Assembly: GCF_011758805.1 (NCBI RefSeq)
Contig: NZ_JAANOW010000005.1
Span: forward strand, 1 to 64,000
Length of the DNA stretch: 64,000 bases
Source: Mycolicibacterium fluoranthenivorans
Lineage (GTDB): Bacteria; Actinomycetota; Actinomycetes; Mycobacteriales; Mycobacteriaceae
Reading direction: 5' to 3'
The position numbers and the translations under genes are program-made. How positions within the stretch are numbered: the first letter of the stretch is position 1; every line of letters starts with the position of its first letter. Below the pieces are notes generated by a model that was not told where the DNA came from, did no database searches, and saw only the letters and a list, made by a program, of their open reading frames with translations. Positions 10,056-19,079 of this stretch are shown here, piece by piece.

Positions 10056-10895
10056 TCAGTCCGAGGTACGCCGCGCGTAGGCCCGCAAGGCGAACGGCGC
10101 CAGCACGGCCGTCATCGCCAGTGACCACAGGATGGTGGCCAGCACCGGATGGTGCAGGGGCAACTGTGCATCCGGCGGAGCCGCGGGGCCGTTACCCCAC
10201 AGCTCCCGCATGGCCTGCGCCAGCGAGGACACCGGGTTCCATTCCGCGGCCACCCGAAGCCAGCGCGGCATCGGCTCGGTGGGCGCGAAGGTGTTGGCCA
10301 GGAACGTGATCGGGAACAGCACGGTGAACATCACCCCGTTGACGGCCTCCACCGAGCGCATCAACGAGCCGACCAGGATGCCGAACCAGATCATCCCGAA
10401 CCCGAACACCAGGATCAGCGCGAACGCCAACACCGCGTCCCCGACACCGCCCCGGATCCGCCATCCGATACACAGGCCGGTGATCGCCATGACGACGATG
10501 CCGATCGACGAATGGATGAGGCTGGCGACGCTGCGGCCGATCAGCACCGAGGACCGCCGGATGGGCAGCGACCGGAACCGGTCGATCACCCCCTTCTCGG
10601 CATCGGCGGTGATGCCGGATGCGACGACGAACGCGGTGAACACGATGGTCTGCGCCTGGATACCGGGCAGCAGGAACTCACGGTAGGACGCCCCGCCCCT
10701 GGTGGCGATGGACGCCCCGAACACGAACGCGAACAGCAGCACGAACATGATCGGCTGCACCGTCACGTCACTGAGCATCTCGGGCATCCGTTTGGTGTGG
10801 ATCATGTTGCGCTTCACCATGATCCAGGACTGCTGTGCGATATTCGTCGGCCGCACCGCCGGGTGCGCGATGGCCTTCTCGGATACGGCGGTCAT
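10056..10895 (-). CDS. ABC-2 type exporter permease (DrrB-like)
   Basis: A 279-residue membrane protein with about six hydrophobic segments and the ABC-2 family stretch FRSLPIRRSSVLIGR following the first two helices. It pairs with the ATPase immediately upstream; the ATPase stop and this ATG overlap by four bases (ATGA). DrrB-type permeases export lipids or drugs across the inner membrane; the substrate here is unknown. No biosynthetic cluster lies nearby, and the flanking protease gene is on the same strand but 185 bases away. Confidence 0.9.
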   Translation of the reverse strand: MTAVSEKAIAHPAVRPTNIAQQSWIMVKRNMIHTKRMPEMLSDVTVQPIMFVLLFAFVFGASIATRGGASYREFLLPGIQAQTIVFTAFVVASGITADAEKGVIDRFRSLPIRRSSVLIGRSVASLIHSSIGIVVMAITGLCIGWRIRGGVGDAVLAFALILVFGFGMIWFGILVGSLMRSVEAVNGVMFTVLFPITFLANTFAPTEPMPRWLRVAAEWNPVSSLAQAMRELWGNGPAAPPDAQLPLHHPVLATILWSLAMTAVLAPFALRAYARRTSD

Positions 10896-11851
10896 GCCTG
10901 CGCCTCCTCGGCGGTCTCGGCGCGGTGCCCGGTCAGCGACAGGAAGACGTCGTCCAGGCTGGGCCGGGACAACCCGATGTCGTCGATCTTGATGCCGCTG
11001 TCCCGCAGCCAGTTGGCCACCCGGGTCAGGTCGTCGATACCGTCGGCCGCCGCGGTGAGCTGACGGGCACCCACGTCGACGTGCACCTCGGTGCCGGACC
11101 GGGCCACCAGGTCACGCGCGGTGGGCAGGTCGGCGGCGTGCGACACCGTGACCACCAGGCTGGCGTTACCGGCCTGCTCCTTCAGTTGCAGCGGTGTCCC
11201 TTCGGCGATGATCCGGCCATGATCGATGACGACGATCTCGTCGGCGAGTTGGTCGGCCTCCTCCAGATACTGCGTGGTGAGCAGCAGCGTGGTGCCGCCG
11301 GCCACGAGCTCACGCAGCACCTCCCACAGGTCGCTGCGGCTGCGCGGATCCAGCCCGGTGGTCGGTTCGTCGAGGAACAACACCGGTGGCGCGGCGATCA
11401 GGCTGACCGCCAGGTCGAGGCGGCGCCGCATCCCGCCGGAATACGAGCGCACCGGCCGGTCTCCGGCGGCCACCAGATCGAACTGCTCGAGCAGCCGATC
11501 CCCCAGTGACTTGAGGTCCTTGCGACCGATCCCGTACAGGCCGCCGATCATCCGGATGTTCTCGCGGCCGGTGAGCAGTTCGTCGACGGTGGCGGCCTGT
11601 CCGGTGAGCCCCATGTTGCGCCGCACCATATCGGGCTGGGTCCGCACGTCGTATCCGGCGACCCGCGCGGTACCACTGGTGGGTTCCGACAACGTGGTCA
11701 TCATCCGCACCGTGGTGGTCTTGCCCGCGCCGTTGGGCCCCAGCAGCCCGAGCACGGCGCCTTGGGGCACCGTGAAGCTCACCCCGTCGACGGCCCGATT
11801 GTCGCCGAACTCTTTGACGAGTTCGATCGCCTCGATCGCCGGTGGGGTCAT
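10892..11851 (-). CDS. ABC exporter ATPase (DrrA-like)
   Basis: A nucleotide-binding subunit of about 319 residues from ATG 11851. Walker A is GPNGAGKTT, the signature is SYSGGMRRRLDLA, and Walker B is VLFLDEPTTGLD. A DrrA-type C-terminal extension follows. An alternative ATG at 11881 would add ten residues; further upstream starts overlap the divergent gene and lack family similarity. It is co-translated with the permease and probably powers lipid or drug export. Confidence 0.92.
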   Translation of the reverse strand: MTPPAIEAIELVKEFGDNRAVDGVSFTVPQGAVLGLLGPNGAGKTTTVRMMTTLSEPTSGTARVAGYDVRTQPDMVRRNMGLTGQAATVDELLTGRENIRMIGGLYGIGRKDLKSLGDRLLEQFDLVAAGDRPVRSYSGGMRRRLDLAVSLIAAPPVLFLDEPTTGLDPRSRSDLWEVLRELVAGGTTLLLTTQYLEEADQLADEIVVIDHGRIIAEGTPLQLKEQAGNASLVVTVSHAADLPTARDLVARSGTEVHVDVGARQLTAAADGIDDLTRVANWLRDSGIKIDDIGLSRPSLDDVFLSLTGHRAETAEEAQA

Positions 11852-11980
11852 GGCCTCAACCGTAGCGAGGTGCCCCGACATCTCACCAATGCTTTTGACG
11901 GCGTCAAGATCCGCGCCCAGTCCGTAAAGATTCCGTTCACGACGCCGCCGGGGCCCCGAACCGGGCGTAGACCTGAGGAC

Positions 11981-12499
11981 ATGAGCGCCACCACCCAGAC
12001 CACTCGCTGGCATCGCCTCCTCGACGGCGACCGCACGTGGGGGTCGTTGAGCATCTCCCTGACCCGTCACGGCATCACCCGCTATCGGCTGGTGGTGTTC
12101 CCGCCCGGCCTGTCCTGCGAGCAGCGCCGGCAGCTGCGGGTGTGGCGAGCCTGGCCGACATGGGGTCCGGCGCTGTGGCTGGTGCTGGAGGTGGCACTGT
12201 TACCGACCGCGGGAACAGGTGGTGCGCTGACGATATCCACGTTCGCCGCCCTGTCGGCAGGAGCCGTCTCGATGGCATTCGTCGACCAGTTCCGCCGCGA
12301 GGTCCAGACGCTGGCCGTGCTGCGGATGGCCGGGATCAACGATCGCGAGAGTGCCGAGTTGTTCGCCGAACTGAAGGGGCACGCCACCGCGCTGGCCCGC
12401 GCCGATCGCGAACTGGCCGCCGGTGAGATATCCGCCGCCGACCACGAGTCGGTGGTGTGGCGGGTCTACGAGGGCATGGCCCGCACCTCGATGGCCTGA
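11981..12499 (+). CDS. Hypothetical membrane protein
   Basis: A 172-residue protein, start ATG 11981, divergent from the ABC genes. Two hydrophobic segments (about 60-105) form a hairpin in the membrane, followed by a soluble helical tail with ARADRELAAGEIS. It resembles an actinobacterial family of unknown function (probably DUF6611). Its last 34 bases overlap the convergent DUF998 gene. Confidence 0.75.
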   Translation: MSATTQTTRWHRLLDGDRTWGSLSISLTRHGITRYRLVVFPPGLSCEQRRQLRVWRAWPTWGPALWLVLEVALLPTAGTGGALTISTFAALSAGAVSMAFVDQFRREVQTLAVLRMAGINDRESAELFAELKGHATALARADRELAAGEISAADHESVVWRVYEGMARTSMA

Positions 12500-13131
12500 G
12501 GCGCCCCGCGGATCAGCCACACCCCCAGGGCTATCACCGCGGCGACCTCGAACCCGGCGATCCCCCGCTCCACCAACCCCAGCGGGATGATCCGCCACCA
12601 CGCCTGCCCCGACACCATGCCCACCGCGATCGCGCCGAACAGCACGCTGAGCCAGCCGACCGAACCCCACGCCAGCCAGCGCGCCACCCGCGCCCAGACG
12701 TCTCGGCCGCGGGCGATCAGCAGTACCGCCACCGGAAGCGCCACGAACGCGAGCAACGTCGCCACCCGGTGCACGGTTCCGCTGGCACTGGGGCCGACCG
12801 CCCAGTTGTGCTTGGGAAAGGCCACCACACCCAGCAGCCCGACCACCCAGAGCGCCATGAGTACCGATCCGACCGACAGCGGCGGTAGCCGGCCGGCATG
12901 AATCAGACCGGCCAACAGCAGCGCCGACCCGGCCGCCAGCGCCAGGACCGCGATCACGAACAGCCAACCACCGGTGGTGAACACATACTCGGAGATGGTG
13001 GCCCGCCGCAATGTCCTGCCGCGCAAGGGTTCTCCACCCAGTACGGCATCGAGCGCCAGCACGGCCAACAGGGATGATGCCGCCCCGAACACCGCGATCC
13101 AGCCGAACACCACATGAAGACGCCGGTTCAT
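12466..13131 (-). CDS. DUF998 family membrane protein
   Basis: A 221-residue protein with about six transmembrane helices spaced as in DUF998, including FPKHNWAVGPSASGTVH between helices 3 and 4. The function is unknown for this family. The 3' end overlaps the convergent upstream gene by 34 bases, which is unusual but both frames look genuine. Confidence 0.8.
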   Translation of the reverse strand: MNRRLHVVFGWIAVFGAASSLLAVLALDAVLGGEPLRGRTLRRATISEYVFTTGGWLFVIAVLALAAGSALLLAGLIHAGRLPPLSVGSVLMALWVVGLLGVVAFPKHNWAVGPSASGTVHRVATLLAFVALPVAVLLIARGRDVWARVARWLAWGSVGWLSVLFGAIAVGMVSGQAWWRIIPLGLVERGIAGFEVAAVIALGVWLIRGAPQAIEVRAMPS

Positions 13132-13156
13132 CGAACCAGCCTACGGATCGGCGACT

Positions 13157-14191
13157 TCAGCGCCCTCGGATTCCACTGTCGACGACCTTGACCGTCTTGT
13201 GCGGGTAGCGCTTCTCGGCATGGGCCTTGGCCGCGGAGTTCGGCAGGACGTAGAGCGTCTCCTTCTTCTCCTGCAGGGGTTTGAGCACCAGATCCATGAA
13301 GCCCTTACGGTCATCGAGGTAGGGCGCGATCACATCCTCGCCGGCGGGGCACACGGCCAGACAGTAGGCCGCCTTGTAGTTGGCCTTGAACGACAGGCTC
13401 TGCCACATCGAGGCGTTCTCCGAATCACTGACCCTGGACCGGAAATCCGCGGCGTCGGCGCTGTCGGCGATGGTCTGCGCCCAATCGGTGAACCCGCCCA
13501 TGAACTCGCGGTAGTTGTGCACCGAGCACGCGACGAAGTCGAACTCCCCATCCTTTCCGATGGCCCCCACCGGGCAGGCCGCGACGCACAGCTTGCATTC
13601 CAGACATGGCGAATAGTCCAGTGGCTCACCGTATTCGGATATCGGCGCACCCACCAGCAGGGTGGCCAGGATGATGAAGTTGCCGAACTTCGGGTGAATG
13701 ACGTTGCGGTGGATGCCCATCACACCCAGCCCGGAGGCCACGGCCACCGGCTTGTGCGCGATCACCCAGATCCGCCCGGGGAACTTGTCCATCTCCATCG
13801 GGAACGTCGCCGACGGGTTGATCACCCGGTACCCGGTGTCCTCCAGCGCCCGGGTGACACGGTGTGCGGTCTCGTTGATGATCTCGCCGGTGCGGTGGAA
13901 CTCCTGATTGGCCACGCTGCGCTCCGCCGAGCGGACATTGTCCCGGTTCATCTTCACCACCAGCGAGATGTAGCTGCGCACGCCCGGCAACGCCGTTTCG
14001 GCGTACTCGCGTTCGGAGGCCAACGCGGGGTCGTCGAACGAGGCGAACGCGACGTCGTCGGCCCCGGCCTCCAGACACAGCCGGCGCAGCCAGCCCGCGT
14101 CGATCACCGGCGGCACCGGCGCGGCGGTCCGGGCGCGGACCGCACGCACGGTGGGATGTTCGGCCAGGCGCGCTGGAAGTTTGTCCGTCAC
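13157..14191 (-). CDS. 4Fe-4S protein, QueG/reductive-dehalogenase-like
   Basis: A 344-residue iron-sulfur protein. The cluster motif CLECKLCVAACP is near residue 205, and a second Cys group includes CSVHN and CLAVCP further on. The N-terminal half resembles the cobalamin-binding part of epoxyqueuosine reductase (QueG) and reductive-dehalogenase-like proteins. No Tat signal is visible, so it is probably cytosolic. It is not QueG itself, because the queuosine-specific HEAT repeats are missing. GTG 14191 is chosen; an operator-like palindrome lies 12 bases upstream of it. Confidence 0.8.
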   Translation of the reverse strand: MTDKLPARLAEHPTVRAVRARTAAPVPPVIDAGWLRRLCLEAGADDVAFASFDDPALASEREYAETALPGVRSYISLVVKMNRDNVRSAERSVANQEFHRTGEIINETAHRVTRALEDTGYRVINPSATFPMEMDKFPGRIWVIAHKPVAVASGLGVMGIHRNVIHPKFGNFIILATLLVGAPISEYGEPLDYSPCLECKLCVAACPVGAIGKDGEFDFVACSVHNYREFMGGFTDWAQTIADSADAADFRSRVSDSENASMWQSLSFKANYKAAYCLAVCPAGEDVIAPYLDDRKGFMDLVLKPLQEKKETLYVLPNSAAKAHAEKRYPHKTVKVVDSGIRGR

Positions 14192-14203
14192 CCAGCTGAA
14201 TAT

Positions 14204-14216
14204 AGTTTACTAAACT
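14204..14216. promoter_or_regulatory. Operator-like palindrome
   Basis: AGTTTACTAAACT is a 13-base palindrome symmetric around the central C. It lies in an unusually AT-rich patch just upstream of the iron-sulfur gene start. The TTTA/TAAA half-sites resemble TetR-family operators. No dedicated regulator gene is adjacent. Confidence 0.5.
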
Positions 14217-14230
14217 CAGCTCGGCAATGC

Positions 14231-14260
14231 GGCGGCCGGCGTCGGCCGGCGTCGGCCGGC
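14231..14260. repeat. Three 10-base tandem units
   Basis: The unit GTCGGCCGGC occurs at 14241-14250 and 14251-14260, and a one-base variant at 14231-14240. It lies in the 254-base divergent region between the iron-sulfur gene and the MaoC gene, which otherwise shows nothing recognisable. It is probably replication slippage. Confidence 0.7.
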
Positions 14261-14445
14261 TTCGGTCACCGATTGCGGCTAGCAGCGCGCGCAAAACGCC
14301 TGGTAAACAACCCCTTTCGAGTTGGCGACCGGGCTGCCAGGTCCATATCCAGATCAGATTTCTCATCGCTGATCTATCCATCAATCGGATCGTCCACGTG
14401 TGCGAGACTCGATGCTCGCCGACGACGAGGGAGCAAGAGACAGCC

Positions 14446-14931
14446 ATGACCGAGGTGGGACCGTTCGACCCGACCGAATATGCCATCGTGCCCGCACGGA
14501 CCTTCGACGAACTGCAGGTCGGCGAGGTGTTCCGGGCACCGAGCCGGACGCTGACCGACGCGCACGCCGCCGCGTTCCAGACCGTCTCGGCCGACAACCA
14601 CCCGGTGCACTACGACGCCGAATGGGCACGGGCGCACGGTCATTCGGCGCCGGTCGTGCACGGCCTACAGGTCCTGGCGTTCACCGCACCCGGTGCCACC
14701 CTCTTTCCGCATGTGATCGGCGAGGTCTTCATCCGATTCAAGAGCGTCACCTGCGAGTTTCTCGGCGAGGTGCACGCCGGGGACACGCTCTACCCCCAAC
14801 TGACCATCAGCGAACTGGTCCCCGACGGCCCGGAGGGCATCGTGAAAGCCGATGCCACAGTGCACAATCAGCGCGGCGAGCTGGTCCTGTCCGGGACACA
14901 CACCTACGTCTTGAAGCGCGACGCCTCATAG
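14446..14931 (+). CDS. MaoC-like hot-dog dehydratase
   Basis: A 161-residue hot-dog fold protein. The MaoC/(R)-hydratase catalytic pattern appears as FQTVSADNHPVHYD (Asp and His of the hydratase 2 motif), followed by APVVHGLQVLAF. It probably hydrates enoyl-thioesters. ATG 14446 is preceded by a purine-rich site. It may be functionally linked to lipid genes nearby (pks16), though they lie on the opposite strand. Confidence 0.87.
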   Translation: MTEVGPFDPTEYAIVPARTFDELQVGEVFRAPSRTLTDAHAAAFQTVSADNHPVHYDAEWARAHGHSAPVVHGLQVLAFTAPGATLFPHVIGEVFIRFKSVTCEFLGEVHAGDTLYPQLTISELVPDGPEGIVKADATVHNQRGELVLSGTHTYVLKRDAS

Positions 14932-14998
14932 GCGACACTGTGTGCCGGGCGCGGGCATGCACAACGGGCCGCGGCCCGGCTGTGCGACAGTACGTTGC

Positions 14999-15223
14999 AT
15001 GAGTGATCGGTTTCCGCGGTACCGCGTTCTGACGGGGCCAGATGACGCCGCTTTCTGCGCGCGGGTGAGCGAAGCCCTCGATCTGGGCTACCAGCTGCAC
15101 GGCGGGCCCGCCCTGACGTGGACGGGCGCCGGCGTGGTCGTCGCCCAGGCAGTGATCTGGCACGGGCCCGGCGATCCGCCGGTGCGGGAACCGGCGAGCA
15201 CGTCGCCCACCACCGCCGGTTGA
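14999..15223 (+). CDS. DUF1737 family small protein
   Basis: 74 residues. YRVLTGPDDAAFCARVSEAL, then LGYQLHGGP, is the pattern of DUF1737, a small domain of unknown function. ATG 14999 is chosen because the homologous part starts within a few residues of it. It lies 67 bases after the MaoC gene on the same strand. Confidence 0.8.
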   Translation: MSDRFPRYRVLTGPDDAAFCARVSEALDLGYQLHGGPALTWTGAGVVVAQAVIWHGPGDPPVREPASTSPTTAG

Positions 15224-15271
15224 CCTCCCGGAGAGACCCGCCGCAGACGGGCGGTCAGGTCGACCGGCGAG

Positions 15272-16909
15272 CTATCCGGTGACCAGCGCGACCGAGTTTG
15301 CGCGGCGCAACTTGCCCGACGGGGTCTTCGGGATGGTGCCCGGGCCCAGCACGACCACGTTGCGCGGACGGACGTCCACCTCGGTCACCACCTCGTGCGC
15401 GACCTGGTGCTCGATCCGGCGCACCGCGACCGGGTCCTGGTAGGCGTTGGACTCGACGGCCACCGCGAAGGTCTCTCGCGAATGACCGGCATCGAGACGC
15501 ACCGCAACGGCGCAGCCGGGGCGCACGCCCTCGACGCGGCCGGCGGCCCGCTCGATATCCGTCGGGTAGATGTTGCGCCCGGCCATGATGATGACGTCCT
15601 TGACCCGGCCGCACACGACGACGTTGCCCTCGTCGGTGATGTAGCCGAGGTCGCCGGTGTCGTACCAGCCGTGCTCGTCCTGAGTGGGCAGGAACCCGGC
15701 CATGGTGATGTAGCCGGGGGTCACCGACTCACCCCGCAGCTGGATCACGCCGACACCGCGAGTCGGCAGCACCGCCCCGTCCTCGTCGACCACCCGGGCT
15801 TCCAGATCCTTGAGCAGCGGACCGAGCGAGGCCAGCCGGCGGGTGTTGCCCTTGCTGGCCGGCACGGCGCGGCGCAGCGCAGCCAGCAGATCGGCGTCGA
15901 CCTCGTCGACCACCAGACCGGCGTTGCACGGGGAGAACGACACCGCCAGGCAGGTCTCGGCCATGCCGTAGGCCGGCAGGATGGCCGACGGCTGCAGCCC
16001 GAACGGCTTACCGGCGTCGATCAGGTCCTCGACGTCGGCCGGTTCGACGGGCTCGGCACCGGACAGCGCGAAACGCAGCGTGGACAGATCGAACTCGCCC
16101 GGCTTGGCCTGGCGGCGCAGCCGCTTGGCGAACAGCGCGTACGCGAAGTTCGGGGCCGCCGTCATGGTGCCCTTGTACTTGTCGATCAGGCGCGCCCACA
16201 GCAGGGTGTCGCGCAGGAAGTCCATCGGCGTGACCTTGACCAGCTCGGCGCCGAAGTACATCGGAATGGTGAGGAAGCCGACCATGCCCATGTCGTGGAA
16301 GCAGGGCAGCCAGCTGACCATGACGTCCTTGTCGACGTCGTACTGGGCGCCGATGAACATGGCCTCGGCGTTGGAGAAGATGTTGCGGTGCGTGATCTGC
16401 ACGGCCTTGGGGGAACCGGTGGACCCGGAGGTCAGCTGCATCAGGGCCAGGTCGTCCTCGTCGGTCTCGACGGGGTCGATCGGGTCGGCGGCCAGCAGGT
16501 CCGCGACCTTGAGCACCTTGATGCCCTTTTCCTCCAGCACCGGGATGGCGACGACGAAGGGCTCGGAGATGATGACGGCCTTGAGCTCGATCATCCCGAT
16601 GACGGTCATGGTGTCCTCGGCCCAGACGGCGAGGTCGGTGCGTGGGGTGGGCTGGTGCAGCATGGTCAAGCTGGCGCCGCGCATCCACACGCCCTGGGCG
16701 GTGGGAGCGATCTCGACAGGGAAGCCGGCCAGGACGCCGACGGAGTCGCCGGGACCGATGCCGGCAGCGGCGAGGCCACCGGCGATGCGGCGGGCGCGCT
16801 CGTGGACCTCACCCCAGGTGTGGCGGACGGGCTCGTAAGGCTCACCGGTCACCATGCCCCGCTCGCTCTCCCGGGCATTGCGGTACATCTTGTCGGTAAA
16901 TCGGCTCAC
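15272..16909 (-). CDS. pks16: Fatty-acyl-AMP ligase (Rv1013/Pks16 type)
   Basis: A 545-residue acyl-adenylate-forming enzyme. The AMP-binding loop [16 protein letters not shown] is near residue 160, YGMAE near 330, and DTGDLGY with a hinge VKDVI and a C-terminal PSGKLRR lysine follow. Its position between ispE and pth matches Rv1013, historically named pks16 although it is not a polyketide synthase. It activates a fatty acid for transfer to a carrier or CoA. An AGGAGG-like site precedes ATG 16909. Confidence 0.9.
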   Translation of the reverse strand: MSRFTDKMYRNARESERGMVTGEPYEPVRHTWGEVHERARRIAGGLAAAGIGPGDSVGVLAGFPVEIAPTAQGVWMRGASLTMLHQPTPRTDLAVWAEDTMTVIGMIELKAVIISEPFVVAIPVLEEKGIKVLKVADLLAADPIDPVETDEDDLALMQLTSGSTGSPKAVQITHRNIFSNAEAMFIGAQYDVDKDVMVSWLPCFHDMGMVGFLTIPMYFGAELVKVTPMDFLRDTLLWARLIDKYKGTMTAAPNFAYALFAKRLRRQAKPGEFDLSTLRFALSGAEPVEPADVEDLIDAGKPFGLQPSAILPAYGMAETCLAVSFSPCNAGLVVDEVDADLLAALRRAVPASKGNTRRLASLGPLLKDLEARVVDEDGAVLPTRGVGVIQLRGESVTPGYITMAGFLPTQDEHGWYDTGDLGYITDEGNVVVCGRVKDVIIMAGRNIYPTDIERAAGRVEGVRPGCAVAVRLDAGHSRETFAVAVESNAYQDPVAVRRIEHQVAHEVVTEVDVRPRNVVVLGPGTIPKTPSGKLRRANSVALVTG

Positions 16910-17187
16910 GGCAACCTCCTGAATGTCTGGAGGCGCGTCGCCGGCGACGTCGACCCCAGTGTCATTGCACGTTTCCCTATATTCCGCCTGCTAGCACGCA
17001 CTATTCGAGAGGCGCGCGCACACAATTGGGAAGCAGTTGTGTCTCAAAACGGTGATGGTCCAGCTGATCCAGTTCCCCCGAACGGCTCTGTCGCGTGAGG
17101 AACGACCGGATCGCGCTATTTTCCACCGTCAGCCATCTTAAGAGACCCTTAAGTAACTGCCAAACTGTCGCGAGAATTGAGGCCCGT

Positions 17188-17280
17188 GTCACACCCCGTC
17201 GCTTCGCTCGCCCCAGGCGTCACACCCCGTCGCTTCGCTCGCCCCAGGCGTCACACCCCGTCGCTTCGCTCGCCCCAGGG
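17188..17280. repeat. Three perfect 31-base tandem repeats
   Basis: The 31-base unit begins GTCACACCCCGTCGC and ends CCCCAGGC. It is repeated at 17188-17218, 17219-17249 and 17250-17280, with only the last base differing. It lies immediately downstream of the ispE stop codon within a 373-base gap to pks16. In the rest of the gap I see only the pks16 leader. The unit contains CGCTTCGC, a short palindromic element. Confidence 0.9.
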
Positions 17281-17282
17281 CC

Positions 17283-18239
17283 TCACACTTCCGCGATGAC
17301 CCGCGCCCCCGGCACCGGACCGCTGGCCACCCGCACCGTGCGGCACACGCCGGCACCGGACAACGCGGCGCCCACCTGCACCGCCCCCTCCTCCGATTCG
17401 CAGAGGAAAGCGCAGGTGGGACCGGACCCCGAGACGAGGCCCGCCAGGGCTCCGGCCTCCGTACCTGCACGCAATGTGCGGCGCAGATCCGGGCGCAGGC
17501 TCAGCGCGGCCGGCTGCAGATCATTGCCCAGCAGCGCCCCGAGTTCGCGCGGATCGCCGGACGACAATGCCGCGAGCACCGGCTCGACATCGTCCAGGCG
17601 TGGCGGCGCCTCCCGGTCGGGGGCACCACGCAGCCGGTCGATCTCGCCGAACACCGCGGGCGTGGACAAGCCCTTCTCGGCGAACGCCAGCATCCAGTGG
17701 AACGTGCTGCGGGCCAGCACCGTGGCCAGTTGCTCACCGCGGCCGGTCCCCAGCGCCGTCCCGCCGTGCAGGGCGAAGGGCACGTCGCTGCCCAGCTTGG
17801 CCGCCAGGGTGTGCAGATCGCGGCGGGCCACCCCCAGTTCCCACAGGGTGTTCATGGCGACCAGGACCGCGGCCGCGTCGGCACTGCCGCCGGCCATACC
17901 GCCCGCCACCGGGATGGACTTCGCGATCGAGATCGCGACATCGGGTGCGCGGCCGACGTGCTCGGCCATCAGTTCGGCCGCCCGCCAGGCCAGGTTGCGG
18001 TTGTCGGTGGGCAGCCCGGCCACACCCTCGCCCGACATCTCTATCGACAGCATGTCGGCATTGCGGACCGTCACCTCGTCGAACAGGGAGACGGCGTGAA
18101 AGAGGGTGGTCAGCTCGTGGTAGCGGTCGTCCCGCAGGTCGCCGACCTCAAGATAGAGATTGACCTTGCCGGGCACGCGCACGGTGACGGAACCCGTAGC
18201 CACCCATTCGGACGCGGTGTTTCCGTCGGAGGAGGGCAC
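17283..18239 (-). CDS. ispE: 4-diphosphocytidyl-2-C-methyl-D-erythritol kinase
   Basis: Fourth committed step of the non-mevalonate isoprenoid pathway: phosphorylates CDP-ME at the 2-OH. It is a GHMP kinase of 318 residues. N-terminal [11 protein letters not shown], the ATP loop [15 protein letters not shown] (about 110-125) and C-terminal [12 protein letters not shown] are all present. In M. tuberculosis ksgA and ispE are neighbours; here two extra genes separate them. Confidence 0.95.
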   Translation of the reverse strand: MPSSDGNTASEWVATGSVTVRVPGKVNLYLEVGDLRDDRYHELTTLFHAVSLFDEVTVRNADMLSIEMSGEGVAGLPTDNRNLAWRAAELMAEHVGRAPDVAISIAKSIPVAGGMAGGSADAAAVLVAMNTLWELGVARRDLHTLAAKLGSDVPFALHGGTALGTGRGEQLATVLARSTFHWMLAFAEKGLSTPAVFGEIDRLRGAPDREAPPRLDDVEPVLAALSSGDPRELGALLGNDLQPAALSLRPDLRRTLRAGTEAGALAGLVSGSGPTCAFLCESEEGAVQVGAALSGAGVCRTVRVASGPVPGARVIAEV

Positions 18240-18314
18240 AGGTCGACATTATTCGCCCACCACCCGCGGGAGCGAAGCGACCGGGGGAATGGGAATACGG
18301 GGAATAGTGGAAAC

Positions 18315-19079
18315 GTGCGATTCGGCGGCTATGAGCCCGACGAGCTCCTCGGGCACGGCGGCTACGCGTCGGTGTACCGCGCCCACCACCGCGACGGCGG
18401 TGCGGACGTCGCGCTCAAGGTCGCCCGCGCGCACCGCCACCGGCTGGCTCGTGAGTTCGCCTTCGCCGCACGGCTCGACCACCCCCATATCGTGCGGATG
18501 CACCGGCTCGGCGACGGCTGGCTGACGATGGAACTCGCCCGCGGCGGGACGGTGACACACCTGCCCGGCCGCGAGGACCGGTTGCGGGCGCTGACGGAGA
18601 TCGCCGGGGCCCTCGACCACGCCCACCGCCGCGGCATCGTGCACTGCGATGTCAAACCCTCGAATATTCTGCTGTCCCGCGACGATCCGCAAAGCCCCGC
18701 CCTGCTTGTCGATTTCGGCAGCGCGCACGCCCTGGCCGAGGACGTCTGGCACCACCCGGGCCGCGCGGATGCGTCGCTGCCCTATGCCGCGCCCGAGCTG
18801 CTCACCGGCCACCCACCGTCGGCCGCCACCGACGAGTACGCACTGGCCTGCGTGTGCGTCGAATTGGTCATCGGCACACCACCATTCGCCGCAGACACGG
18901 CCATGGACCTGGTCGACCAGCACCTGCACGCACCCGTGCCGCGCTACCACGGACGCGTCGACGGGATACCGCACGCTTTCGATTCCATCGTCGCCAAGGC
19001 CATGGCCAAGGACCCGGACGCGCGCTATCGATCCTGTACCGAATTCATGGGCCTGATCGCTCGCGCGCTCAGCCGGTGA
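18315..19079 (+). CDS. Single-domain Ser/Thr protein kinase
   Basis: A compact 254-residue kinase starting at GTG 18315, 75 bases divergent from ispE. The glycine loop is GHGGYASVY, the VAIK-type lysine is in VALKVA, the catalytic loop is HCDVKPSN, DFG is VDFGSA, and APE is YAAPELL. The HRD arginine is replaced by Cys, so it is a non-RD kinase. No transmembrane segment or sensor domain follows, unlike most mycobacterial Pkn proteins, so it is cytosolic. The target is unknown. Its end overlaps the convergent asparaginase gene by 11 bases. Confidence 0.85.
   Translation: MRFGGYEPDELLGHGGYASVYRAHHRDGGADVALKVARAHRHRLAREFAFAARLDHPHIVRMHRLGDGWLTMELARGGTVTHLPGREDRLRALTEIAGALDHAHRRGIVHCDVKPSNILLSRDDPQSPALLVDFGSAHALAEDVWHHPGRADASLPYAAPELLTGHPPSAATDEYALACVCVELVIGTPPFAADTAMDLVDQHLHAPVPRYHGRVDGIPHAFDSIVAKAMAKDPDARYRSCTEFMGLIARALSR

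Noticed and set aside
15395..17098. 567-codon plus-strand frame opposite pks16
   Set aside because: G+C-rich antisense artefact; pks16 motifs fix the minus strand.
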